Notes under the pieces: model-generated
Told to the model about the DNA's origin: nothing
The model's input: only the letters and a program-made list of their open reading frames with translations
Database searches by the model: none
Made by a program: the position numbers and the translations under genes
NCBI GenBank assembly: GCA_009193035.1
Contig: SWDT01000003.1
Span: 1 to 64,000, forward strand
DNA: 64,000 nt
From: Halicephalobus mephisto
Taxonomy: Eukaryota > Nematoda > Chromadorea > Rhabditida > Panagrolaimidae
Direction of reading: 5' to 3'
Part shown: positions 22,364-34,164 of the stretch, piece after piece
Numbering within the stretch: position 1 is the first letter of the stretch
Layout of the letters: each line of letters starts with the position of its first letter

Positions 22364-24840
22364 TTAATTTAGCTTATTTTCATGTCCAATTACAGTAAAA
22401 CTGGTTCTTGGAGGTAGAATGAATTGATAGAACTTTTCCTTCAAGAAGAATTGTTTGATTTCGTTGAATTTCGTGAAACCAAACAGCAATCCATTCTCAT
22501 CATGGACTTCCACAGGATCGGAAACAGAATCTGTCCAGAACTCGTCCAAGTAAATTTGATTTTCTTGAAATGGATTTAGCAGAGTCACTGTGCAATCCCC
22601 TGTTCCATTATTCACCATTGTTAGTTTCCCGTTCTCCTTAGCTAATAGCTTGGCGTCAATGACGTCATGTTCGAACAGGCAGTTAGATTTTTGAACTGAA
22701 ATTAATTATTTAAAGTGAAATGAGGAAAAAACTAACAATTATGGGGTCTGATAAACATAAATGCACTGTAATTCTTCTCTTGTTCCTCGTTGTAGATAAT
22801 ATTTTGAACATTATATGAAGTATATCCTATGGGCATATATCGCCGCCTTCTATTTTCGCCATTAATATTGTTGATTTGTCCTATTCTAAATATTGTCAGT
22901 TACAAATAGCAACTTGGTTAAAACCTACGGTGCTATGTAAAGATCGAAATATCCTTCATAGAAATCAAGGACCCCATAGTCACTATCTGTCACAAAGTAG
23001 TAATCAATCTTTGAGTCATAAGACATGTTACGTTGAACTTCTACATAACTATTATTTGGTATTTTTGAAAGATCATACAATATGTGTGTAGCCGTCTCGT
23101 GCAAAATTAAGGTGTCAATACGTTTTGGTGTAGGAATCTGATATAGCGTCAAGAAAAACGAAATATCTGTAATGTCAGTAATACCAAATAATTCATTATA
23201 TTGTACGGAAATGTAGTAATTTACGGAAATTACTGTTCTTTCGTAGTGTCTAAAGATAAATCAAAATAAAGATACGTGAAAGAAGCTCACAATGAGTACT
23301 GGTAGTTATTTGGAGATTGAACACCTCCTTGTAATATGTTGTTTTGAGTGATATTATAATGCAGAGCAATAAAATCAGTTGCAATAGCACATTTATCATC
23401 CATTTTGAACTAAATTAATCAACTTATAAGTTGTCTCTATCTATTCTAAGAAACTTACATAAATGTGGGTATTTTCGAAAGAACAAAACACATAAGAATT
23501 CGGAAGATTCTCTAGAAATGTTGCATTTACGGTTCCAGAACATGGAATAGATATAGTGACATTTCCACTTAAGCAGTCTAAAAGTCGAATGAATTTTTAT
23601 ACTTTTCAGTGCAAACAACTACCGTATTCTTCAATCACCATCTCAAACCCAGCTTGAGTGATGCTTCCGTCAGAATAAAAATGAAGGGAAAGATCATATG
23701 AAGGAGCAATATAGATGTGATCAGGCAGCATTTTCATTCCATCAAATTGTGCCACATTTTGAACAGTCACATTGTCATAGGCTTCCTCCATGTAAAACGT
23801 TTTCAACCAAAAGGTGAATTGCCTTCCACTATGGCCTATGATGGATTCATAACAGTACTAAAACAGGATTTATTTTTTATTTTACAAACCTATGAACACT
23901 TACAGCATTGTTTGGATACCCATTAATGAAGTCAAGATACGAAAAGATAAATATGTCCTCAGTTGAGTTGTCAAATGTGCAATCTATTGATAGTTGTCGG
24001 TCTAACTGAGCTAAGCTTACTAATCCTTTTAAACTTCCGTAATTCATATGTATGTCATTCTCATAATAAAATGCGATAGGTGAAATTACTTCACTAATTT
24101 TCACAACTTCCGTTCCGTTTGTAGAATATGGGCTGAAGTGACTAAAATACCGATACTCTAATCATAAGTAAATCAACAAAAAGTACTCGATCCCTATAGC
24201 TGGGTAAGTCCCGAAGAAATTTAAGCTTCCCGTCATATTCAGGTTTAGCAACAGTTTTAAATATACACCGGTGTTTCTAAAATAAAAATTCCATTCACAA
24301 GTTATACCAATTTCTGATGTCAACGGTATTAGTATTTCGGATTTTGAGAAACCAGGATTGGAATTCGTTAAAAAGTCAATATCATACGATTCATGAGAAC
24401 CATTCGTACGATAAATAAACCCTTGAAAAGCCTGCCACTGAATTTCATTCTCGGATTCAGAAGTATTGGTCAGTAGTTTGAAGGAGATTGACTTTCCGAT
24501 GAATTGGTAATAGTCCTTGTTCGTGTCGATTTCGTCATAAAACCTACTTGAGGTAAGATTTAAAATTACTAAACTGAACTTACCTGGTTGCTTTATCCCA
24601 TGTGATAACCACATTCTTCAAATATCCGTTAGTGATGATAAATACGAAATTATCAGATTCGTCATTGAGCTCGAAATGGCACTGTGGCAGATTTTGTGGA
24701 GGAATTGCCGCGGGAAATTCTACGGTTGAAATATAAGTTGCATCTTTGTCCACATTAACGTAATGAATACAATTGAAGTTCTGTTCACATACAGCTGTAT
24801 TCAACACTGTAAAAAGAACTAATAAAATGTAAAAACACAT
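22364..24840 (-). CDS. Array copy E: large secreted CUB-like protein (intact)
   Basis: Exons 24840-24584, 24543-24187, 24141-23904, 23857-23623, 23577-23459, 23409-23291, 23249-22929, 22885-22737, 22695-22364. All junctions are in frame: 708 residues. Signal peptide MCFYILLVLFTVLNTAVC as in copy B. Approximate exon limits in the protein: 86, 205, 284, 362, 402, 442, 549, 598, 708. Cysteines are regularly spaced (NFNC, QCHFEL, ITCEW, IDCTF, YCYE, DCLSG, IPCSG, VFC, MDDKC, NCLFEH), suggesting disulphide-bonded extracellular modules. The donor of intron 2 (GA|GTACTT) is weak, but no alternative fits. The family is my best guess as nematode CUB-like; a structural comparison could reassign the later modules. 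Confidence 0.82.
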
Positions 24841-25340
24841 TTTAATTACAACAAAAAATAAACTCCGTTTTAATACAGCCTGAGAATATATATGATGAAT
24901 ATACTTAATGGCTTGCAAATGATATCATAATCGGATCATCGGTTCTATTAGCCAAGGTAATATATTGATTTCAAGCTTTTGTTAACTGCTAAAGACATCG
25001 AAAATGAATGTAAATACGTCAATAAAACAGATAAGGTAGATTATTGCATGGCCCACACCTTATTTGAAGACTAGATGAGCGAAGCATTAGCCCACAATAG
25101 ACTTATCTTCGAATAACAATGCAAAAAAGAACATTGATCAAGAATTCCACAGATTGATCTTTACCCTCTTCTCGAGTTACTTCTGGCGTAAAGTTATATT
25201 TGTTTCAAAGTGCGAGAACTAGTTATGACCATCAGCAACTTCTTTATGAGAGTTAATTTCGTATTTTCTGAGAAGACAGCCTTACTTCTAATTACGAAAG
25301 TTGAATTTATTAGTCTTATATTTATGTTTAACTGATAGAT
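24841..25340. other. Promoter of copy E and 3' flank of the astacin gene
   Basis: The first 220 bp nearly repeat the copy B 5' flank. The part near 25190-25300 is a diverged relative of the sequence at 13450-13560. No coding sequence was seen. Confidence 0.5.
24919..24936 (-). promoter_or_regulatory. Conserved upstream palindromic element, copy E
   Basis: ATGATATCATAATCGGAT, 79 bp upstream of the copy E start codon, identical to copies A, B and C. Confidence 0.5.
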
Positions 25341-27872
25341 TTACAAATTTTTAATTTCTTGCTCAAGCTCATCAACAAGCTTCAAGTATTTCTGGACGAC
25401 GGAAGGGGATCGACGGCGACGAACAGAATCTACCTCAGATATCGATCCATTTACACTTTCTTCTGAAGGAGAAATTTCTTCCTGGGTGATCATTGGCTTC
25501 TCTTCTGTTGTTTCGTTATTTTCCTTTTCTTCTTCAGAAGACTGAGAGGAGCTGTCGTACTGGACCGATCTCATGCCCCTGAGGTAACTGTCGAGTTCTC
25601 TCAGCTGTGAGTGAAATTTGTATCGTTTCTGTTCGGCTTCGACATCGTAGGATTGTTGGTACTCCTCTACCACGGCGATGAGCATTTTGATCGCCTCACT
25701 CCGGATTTCGTTCAGTTTCTGATCGAATACGGAAAGTCTGGAAGTAGCAACTGGAGGATGCTCACACGCTATGGGAGACGCAGTAGTAGTCGTTGTTCCA
25801 CAAGGAGCAGCTGTAGTGGTCGTTGTTCCACAAGGAGAAACCGTAGTGGTCGGTTTCTGAGTTGTAGTTGTTGTGGAAGGACGAACTGAAGTGGTCGTTA
25901 CACAAGGAGGAAGGGTTGTCAACGGAGCAGTAGTAGTAGTTGTTGAACAAGGACTGGAAGTCGTAGTTGTCGTGGTTTCAGGTTCAATCGTTGTTGTTGT
26001 CTCTGGTTCAGAAGTCGTTGTTGTCTCAGGTCCTGTAGTTGTCGTTGTCTCGGGTCCTGTAGTTGTCGTTGTTTCTGGCTCTATAGTCGTCGTTGTCGTT
26101 GTTTCAGGCTCTGTAGTTGTTGTTTCGGGTTCACTAGTTGTGGTAGTAGCTTCAGTGGTAGTAGTTGTAGTTGTAGTGTTTTCAGGACTTCCATCTAAGA
26201 AACGGTCTTCAATTAATCGATATCAAAGGAACGATCCCCTCAAAACACTCACCACTTCCAAAGGTAATAGAGAAGCTGTTGGACCTCGAAGTACTTCTGT
26301 ACAAAACGACTACTTCGTTCGTCTGACTCGTCACTTGATTGTCCTGGACTCCGTCACAGAGTCTGCTTCCTGTGTTTGTAATATCTGGACCGTATTTGAT
26401 TTCCACATAAGTCGTCTCACATGGACTGTAAGCGTTAAATCTGACATTATCGATGGTGATGATTACATGTTGTCCTGCTGGAGCTAAGATAACCCAATTA
26501 CAGTTGGCAGCTCCAGATTTCGACAATGTTTGTTTTGCAGGAGTTGCCGTCAACAACAGTTGTCCACAGTCATCATTCGTAGTGAGGACTTCATTACAAA
26601 GAGTGCCCCCGATGCCTTCAGGACATCTGCAGCGAGAACAGTTCTTTGGATCAGTGTAGCCACCTCTCTGGCATTGTAGTTGATTGGAACACGTGGCTAG
26701 AATCATTGTTTTGAAATCAGAACTGAACTTTGTCATGAAATCATCTCGATACGAATCTTTAGAAAATTGATGTCTTTGGTTTCAGATGTGAATTCCAATA
26801 GTCCCAAGTTTTCTAAGATCCTAGTTCTCTATATTTCGAAGATTAAACCTACCGTTGCAGTAAGCAAAGTTTATCTTCTTGATATCGTTGAACGAAAGAC
26901 CAACTCTTTGACCGATTGTGTCCATGAAGTTCATATCCAACGTTTGGATTGTCGGTTGATTGTTTCTCGAGAAACTCTAAACCCACAAACTCCTACTAAT
27001 TGTTAACTTAAAAATCTCACGTATGGATCATAGTGCATGACACTACCGTAATCGTAAGGAACTCCGAAGGTGATCATGCTTTGAGGACTCTGCTTGGAGA
27101 ACTGGCTTTCTAAGCCGCTTTGGATGTTCTGGGTCAGAATCCGGACATAATCGTCTCTGTCGAATCTGGCCTGTTCGTGGTAGTACCCGAGACTGTGTCC
27201 GATTTCATGAGCAACGATGGCGGGATAATCGCATCCGAGACCGATGGAGATCTGCTGAGTCCCCCCGACCATTCCGATGTTGGAGAAGCAGCCACTACTG
27301 TAGAAGAATTGGATACTGTTTCTTCCTTGTCCGTTTTCTGCGAAAGTGACACAAGTATTATCTTCCCAGAGCTGGATTCCGGCAAGAATAGCTGATCTAT
27401 TAACTCCTCGGCTTATGGTGTAAGGAATAGGAAAACTTGTCCACCGCAGTCTGGTACTCGAAGTCAGGGTTCTTTTTAACCTCGTTTCGGTTTTTTGTCC
27501 CATTTTTTCTGCAAGTTGTTGTTTGGCATAATCTATGGTTTCCCGCAATTGAGTAGGAGTCAGAATGATGTCCCCTTCGAAAAGATAAGGAGTAATCCAT
27601 GGTTTGTCACTGTCTGATTCTTCTGCTCTTGTTTGGAAGTCGTATTTTTCAGAATCGTCTTCGGGAATGTCGTAGAGTTGTCGATTTATCTCGCCCAACT
27701 CCTGCATCCCTTTTAGGTAATCGTCCAGCGTCCTCCGGGTGAAGGGGGATCTTCCGATGAGCTGTTCATGGATCCGGCTCTTGATCTGATTTAATTATTT
27801 AAAAAGTACTTTAAAACTTACCCCGAAAACTCCGAAAAATAAACCAAAAACGAAAATAAGATTCGTCCACAT
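25341..27872 (-). CDS. Astacin metalloprotease (NAS type) with EGF, CUB and mucin-like tail
   Basis: Five exons, 27872-27822, 27785-27021, 26976-26853, 26696-26253 and 26194-25341, frames closing to 745 residues. Residues 1-17 (MWTNLIFVFGLFFGVFG) are a signal peptide. The prodomain carries FEGD (86-89), whose Asp holds the zinc in astacin zymogens, and RLKR (119-122) is a furin-type cleavage site. The catalytic domain has HEIGHSLGYYHEQARFDRD (from 210; zinc ligands H210, H214, H220, catalytic E211) and the Met-turn SVMHY (265-269). An EGF-like module (C-x5-C .. CRCPEG..C) follows at about 316-350, then a CUB domain to about 460. A Thr-rich tail of ETTTTT-type repeats and CGTTTTTAAP units is probably O-glycosylated. 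The last 150 residues are charged, with acidic Ser/Glu and SVRRRRS. This suits an extracellular cuticle or matrix protease; the tail is unusual in length. Confidence 0.9.
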
Positions 27873-28040
27873 TTTGAATCTGATCGCTTTGATCCCCGAC
27901 TTTTATCCTTCAAGATCGGCCTCGACCTTCTCGAATCAAGGCCAGACTTATCTTTTTATCTTCTCATAAATGTATAAACAACATTCTACCGAACTACAAT
28001 AAATAATAACCAAAAAATTAATCACCCGGATTATCAGCTA

Positions 28041-30259
28041 TCACAAATCTTTTGCTTTATCTGTATATAGATGAACTTTTCTTTTGTTGCTCGGAAGTTC
28101 CATTGCTGTCACTTGTAACGGCCATCCACCACCGATAACCCCGGCCTGAACACTGGCACCTGTGACAACTGCGAGTTCAGGGTCAACTCCGAAATTAGGA
28201 GCTTTTCCGAAAAATGCTCCTACTACTTGACGGACTTTGGGGATTCTTGTTGATCCTCCAACTAGTACAATTTCATCAATGTCATTAGAGGATAAATTTC
28301 CATCAGCAAGAGCAGCTTTGATAGGATCAACAACACTTTCAAAAAGATCATTATTCAGAGATTCAAACTCTGATCGAGTCAACTGAAAAAGTAATTTTAG
28401 CAATTATTTAAATTTAGTACTCTTGTTCCAGTGAATGTAAAATTGGATAGTGTTAAAGTAATCGGGAGTTTGGATTTCTAGGCACTATCCAAGTCTACTT
28501 CCAATTCACTGTGACTGCAAACATGGCTAGTGTCTGCAAAGCTTTAAATTTTTGAATTTCACAAACACTATCCAAGTTTGCTTTTGTAGTTCATCGTGGT
28601 TACAGGCTTGAATATTGTCCAAAGAATTCGAAGAATTGATCTTCATAGACAATATCCAAACTTGGTTCTTTTGTTTTATCCAATTTTAAAACTGGATAGT
28701 GTCTGGGGAAAAATTGAGATTTTAGACACTATCCAAATTTGCTTTTCATTGAAAAGAACCTAACCTTGTAATCGAAATCTCCGATAGTTCTCAGATGGAG
28801 CCTCAGGATAGCATCGTAGGCATCAGTTAGCCTCAGTTTGGCTTCTTCAATGGATAATCTCAACTGCTGTAGATCTTCTTTGTCAGTTATTCTCTTTCCG
28901 AATTTCTGTTCAATGACGTCAAGTATGTGTTTCTGAATCCTCTCGTTGAAGTCCTGTCCTCCGAGTCTGTTATTTCCAGCCATTGCTTGAGTGACGAACA
29001 CGCCTCCTTGAAGCCAGAGGATCGATACATCCAGAGTTCCTCCTCCGAGATCCACCACGAGGATATATTCGACTCCTTTTTTCTTGTGGAGTCCATAAGC
29101 CAAAGCAGCTGCTGTCGGTTCGCTTACTATCCTTCTGACTTCCATCCCGGCCAGTTCTGCCGCTTTTCCGGTGAAGTTCCGTTGGATCTCGTTGAATTCG
29201 GCCGGAACAGAAATCACAAGTTGCTGGATTGAAGTTTTGTATTTTTTTTCAGCGGCATTTCTCAAATATTCAATAATCAAGCTTCCGATTTCCTCCGGGT
29301 AGAGATTACGGACTCCAGAATCAAGTTCGATTTCAAAATACGCCCTGCCCTTAGAGTCAAGCTCCACAGTGAACGGATACCGTTTCAAGTCGGACAAAAA
29401 TTGAGGATCGTCTGGTTTGAACTTTTTCCCGATGAATCTCTTCGCATCATATATGGTATTTTTAGGATTATGCTCTTGTTGTTCTACAGCTCTTGTACCT
29501 ATTAGGACAGTTCCATTCTTCCTAAAAATTAAATTATTATAAAATTCATATATGGATTTTTTAGGAAATGGTCTCGAGATGGATTTTTAAAAGTTTTTGA
29601 AACTAAATTAACCTAGAATTTTGACTTTATGGGATGATTATTTTACAATTTTACAGAATCTCGGAATCAATAATATATTACAAAAATTTTATATGGATAT
29701 TTTAGGAAATGGTCTCGAGGTGGATTTTTAGAAGTTTTTGAAACTGAATTAACTTAGGAGTTTGATTCTGTGTGATAGTCATTTCGTAATCAAGACTTTG
29801 AAACTATATTTTCCTGAGATAAATCCAGAAAGTTCCGGATTAGGGTACACAGAATCCAGAACCTGTCTTCTAGGCTTGACTTTCATAATCAAACTACTAA
29901 CAAACTCCCGAAAAACCATCACTAACGCCCAAGTACCCTGTCGGAAATTGATTATTCTCCTCGTATATTGAAATAATAAAATTAAACTCACAAAAAAGCA
30001 ACGACACTAGGTACACTTCGTTTCCCCAAGTCGTCAGGAATGATGTCAGTTTTGCCCGTAACTGCTTGATATATCCCAATCGACGAAAACGTAGTGCCTA
30101 AATCTATACCAGCGATTTTAGGAGGTGGAGGAGGCAATCCATAACGTTGTGCGAAATATCCAGCGAGCAGAACTGCAAGAATTGCACTTCCTGGAAAAAA
30201 CCGATTTCAAATTTTTTTACATATAAAAACCCACCTATCAACGATATGGAAGTCGCCAT
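28041..30259 (-). CDS. stc-1: HSP70-like microsomal chaperone STCH/HSPA13
   Basis: Exons 30259-30235, 30190-29992, 29521-28765 and 28382-28041, all in phase, 440 residues. The N-terminus is a signal anchor (ISLIGSAILAVLLAGYFAQ), followed by the ATPase phosphate motif GIDLGTTFSS (from 36), SVPAEF, EPTAAALAYGL, VVDLGGGTLDVS, GNNRLGGQDFN and VLVGGSTRIPKVRQ. The protein ends soon after the nucleotide-binding domain (GGGWPLQVTAMELP), with no HSP70 substrate-binding domain; this is the hallmark of Stch/HSPA13, about 470 residues in mammals. It is expected to be ER-associated. It is divergently transcribed from METTL1 across about 520 bp. Intron 2 (470 nt) is almost identical to the intron of the second CISD gene, and intron 3 (382 nt) contains ACTATCC inverted repeats. 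Confidence 0.93.
28442..28748. repeat. Repeats of a TTGGATAGTGT motif inside stc-1 intron 3
   Basis: TTGGATAGTGTT, GGCACTATCCAAGT, AACACTATCCAAGT, ACAATATCCAAACT, CTGGATAGTGTC and GACACTATCCAAAT occur in both orientations within 300 bp. Adjacent inverted pairs can form hairpins, for example GGATAGTGTCT with AGACACTATCC at about 28693-28733. Confidence 0.6.
29522..29991 (-). repeat. Shared full-length intron, stc-1 copy
   Basis: Intron 2 of stc-1, read on the minus strand from GTGAGTTTAATTTTATTAT to TTTAATTTTTAG. It aligns over its entire length with the intron at 35621-36094 on the plus strand, so both copies are in the sense orientation of their host transcript. Only scattered substitutions and a few small indels were seen. 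Phase here is 2. It contains two imperfect internal copies of a unit with CCATC/CCTCGAGACCATTT. Confidence 0.9.
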
Positions 30260-31700
<1,441 letters not shown>

Positions 31701-31824
31701 TTTGTTTTATTTGTTGAGTTTTGTTTTGACTTAAAATATTGTTTTGTTTCTACTTTGTACCTGTTAATAATGGTTTATAACCAACTGGTTACTTATGTTT
31801 TATATACTTTTTAAATTATTGGGT

Positions 31825-31838
31825 TTTTTATTTTTCAG
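31825..31838 (+). promoter_or_regulatory. Probable trans-splice acceptor of the downstream operon gene
   Basis: TTTTTTATTTTTCAG ends directly before the mitoferrin ATG, and only 138 bp separate this ATG from the METTL1 stop. That spacing and a U-rich run before the acceptor are typical of nematode operons with SL2-type splicing. Inference from position only. Confidence 0.5.
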
Positions 31839-32828
31839 ATGAGTGGTGAAGACGAATACGAGTCCTTACCGCCGACGGCAACTGTCTGGGTACATTTGGC
31901 GGCTGGTGCCATGGCAGGAATGGCGGAACATTGCGTAATGTTCCCATTAGACAGTGTTAAAACAAGGATGCAAAGTTTATGTCCATGTCCTGAAACGGCT
32001 TGTAAAACGCCAGTCCATGGAGTTGCATCAATTATAAAACGAGAAGGATGGTTTAGACCGTTAAGAGGTGTTAATGCTATAGCTCTTGGATCGATGCCGG
32101 CTCATGCTTTGTATTTTTCTGTCTATGAGAAAATGAAGAAAGTTTTGACAGGTAATACTGTAGGTCATGGAAATACTCTAGCGTATGGTACTGCTGGAGT
32201 GTGTGCGACGATTGTGCATGACCTAGTGATGAATCCAGCTGAAGTTGTGAAACAAAGGATGCAGATGGTCAATAGTCCATATGGAGGAAGCCTAGAATGC
32301 GTCAGATGTGTTTATAAACATGAAGGAATACCGGCTTTTTATAGATCGTATACTACTCAATTGATTATGAATGTGCCTTTTCAAGCAGTTCACTTTATGT
32401 GTTATGAGTTTTGGCAACATAATTTAAATCCTGAACACAAGTATGATCCTAGATCTCATTTGATATCTGGTGGATTGGCTGGAGGCTTGGCTGCTGCTGT
32501 TACAACTCCTTTGGATTGTATTAAAACAGTTTTGAATACTCAACAGACTCCCGAAATTGATTCTGGAAATAGGATATTATTGAAAGGACCGAGATCGCAT
32601 TCTTATCGAGGTGAAAATTAAGGTTTTTTAAAATTGTTTTTATTGGTTTTTTTAGGAATTGCTGATACTGTAATGACAATTTACAAATTTAGAGGCCTTG
32701 CTGGATTTGGTGCGGGTATACAAGCTAGAATTATGTATCAAATGCCGGCTGCTGCACTTTCGTGGTCTGTCTACGAGTTATTCAAATTTATTTTAAGTGA
32801 TGGAGTAAGCAATGTGGTATTTGTTTAA
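31839..32828 (+). CDS. mfn-1: Mitoferrin, mitochondrial iron carrier (SLC25A37/28 family)
   Basis: Exons 31839-32610 and 32656-32828 (phase 1), 314 residues. Three mitochondrial-carrier repeats are present, with [11 protein letters not shown] (about 38-48), [12 protein letters not shown] (middle repeat) and [13 protein letters not shown] (third). The opening [37 protein letters not shown] and [14 protein letters not shown] are characteristic of mitoferrins rather than other carriers. It imports iron across the inner mitochondrial membrane for haem and Fe-S cluster synthesis. Length is normal. Probably co-transcribed with METTL1; the two CISD genes follow on the same strand. Confidence 0.93.
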
Positions 32829-33488
32829 TCCTAGGATTTTTATCAAAGGTTGTGAGTTGATTTTTTGTTTTAATTTATTTATGACGTGTTTTAGGCTAAA
32901 GTTCTAGTACGATCACCTATGTTTGTTCATCAAAGACCCAGTTGAGCAGTCTAAGGACATTTTTCCACGTGACCTCTGAACAAGATTTTTTATCTTTGAC
33001 TGTTTTATTGGTGCATATTTTTTTGTTGAATTAATTTGTTTTGATGATTAGGAAAATAGGTCGTTTGTCCTTATAAGCGACAGGAATTAGAAATATGGAA
33101 AATAAAGAATTAATTGCTTTTTAAGATGAGTTAATTTTTTGGGATTTTTTGACATGTGAATTTTTGAATTTAAATGAGGAATTTTTAAAATTTATTTTAT
33201 AATTTTTATATTGATTGTTATGTGATGTTTTTTAAGTTGTATATTGTTTTTTGAAATCTGATTCATCTTCATGGACTTTTTTCTTATTTGCCGAATTTTA
33301 AAGAATATTGAAATTTGTCAAATATGGGTGTATTTGATTTTTTTGTGTTCAAAGAAAAATGTTTTTAATCAGTGTCGACATCTATGAAGTGGTCGATATC
33401 GAAATTGAATTTTTTCATTAAGTAGGCTTATTTGCTTGGTTGCGAAAAAACCGTAAATTTTACTTTAATCAAATTATCAAAATATTGC
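32829..33488. other. Mitoferrin to CISD-a spacer
   Basis: Contains an AATAAA-type signal at about 33096 for the mitoferrin transcript. From about 33298 there is a stretch (AAAGAATATTGAAATT) that recurs at about 35317 upstream of the second CISD gene, showing that the CISD duplication included upstream sequence. No gene. Confidence 0.5.
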
Positions 33489-33715
33489 ATGCAAACTGCA
33501 GATTTTATTTTGATTTTGATGTACTTGCCATGATGTTGCACGCAAACTGCGGATTTGATTTTGATTTTGATCTACCTGCCGTGATGTTGCACGCAAACTG
33601 CGGATTTTATTTTGATTTTGATCTACTCACCGTAATGTTGCACGCAAACTGCAGATTTTATTTTGATCTACCTGCCGTAATGTTGCACGCAAACTGCAGA
33701 TTTTATTTTGATGTC
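33489..33715 (+). repeat. 51-bp minisatellite upstream of CISD-a
   Basis: GCAAACTGCxGATTT recurs at about 33491, 33542, 33593, 33644 and 33690 (periods 51, 51, 51 and 46). Because 51 is a multiple of three, an open frame (MLHANCxFxFD repeats) runs through it, but no start context or splice signals support a gene. Confidence 0.7.
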
Positions 33716-33797
33716 GATCGTTTTATACTTTTTTACAGTGTAATTTTTAGTTTAATCCGATTTTTCGAAGTGCTTTCTTGGACAGTGTAAATTAAAA

Positions 33798-34164
33798 ATG
33801 GTCTTTTCTGAATCTTCTGGTAACTGTTACGGTAGAATAATCCTCTACACTGCTGGAGTTGCCGTAGGGGGAATCGCCATAGGGTACTTGATCGGTCGGA
33901 AATTTTCCAAAAAAGACGGCCGATGTAACTACTTGGTCAAATTGGACATAGATAAAGTAATTTTTATTTTTTTTTAACAATTAATTAATGGATTTTTAGG
34001 TAGCGGATACGGTAGATATCGAAGACCTCGGAGAAAGAACAGCCTTCTGCCGTTGCTGGAAGAGCAAAGAGTGGCCTTACTGCGACAAGGCCCACAGGGC
34101 TCACAACGTGGAAACCGGGGACAACGTCGGTCCTCTCTACATTGAACGCAAGTCGACCAAGTAG
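33798..34164 (+). CDS. CDGSH iron-sulphur domain protein (CISD/mitoNEET), variant copy
   Basis: Exons 33798-33956 and 34000-34164, 107 residues. A single membrane helix (about 13-33, rich in Gly/Ile) precedes a CDGSH-type cluster domain. The ligands are C70, C72, C81 and H85 in [18 protein letters not shown]. All four 2Fe-2S ligands are kept, but the signature reads CDKAH instead of CDGSH. Family members sit in the mitochondrial outer or ER membrane with the cluster facing the cytosol. Tandem duplicate of the gene at 35462-36262; its intron is a normal 43 nt at the same position and phase as the 474-nt intron of the other copy. Confidence 0.92.

Noticed and set aside
25873..26487. Long plus-strand open frame rich in Val/Ser (VVVVVSGS repeats)
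   Set aside because: It is the antisense of the Thr-rich exon and CUB exon of the astacin gene, whose splice junctions and domains are unambiguous.
27120..27395. Overlapping frames on both strands inside the astacin catalytic exon
   Set aside because: They run across the HExxHxxGxxH coding frame in other frames; not independent genes.
29762..29971. Similar open frames ([15 protein letters not shown]) antisense to both shared introns
   Set aside because: The frame is conserved only because the introns are near copies; it is antisense to both hosts and has no codon-level conservation signal that I can distinguish.
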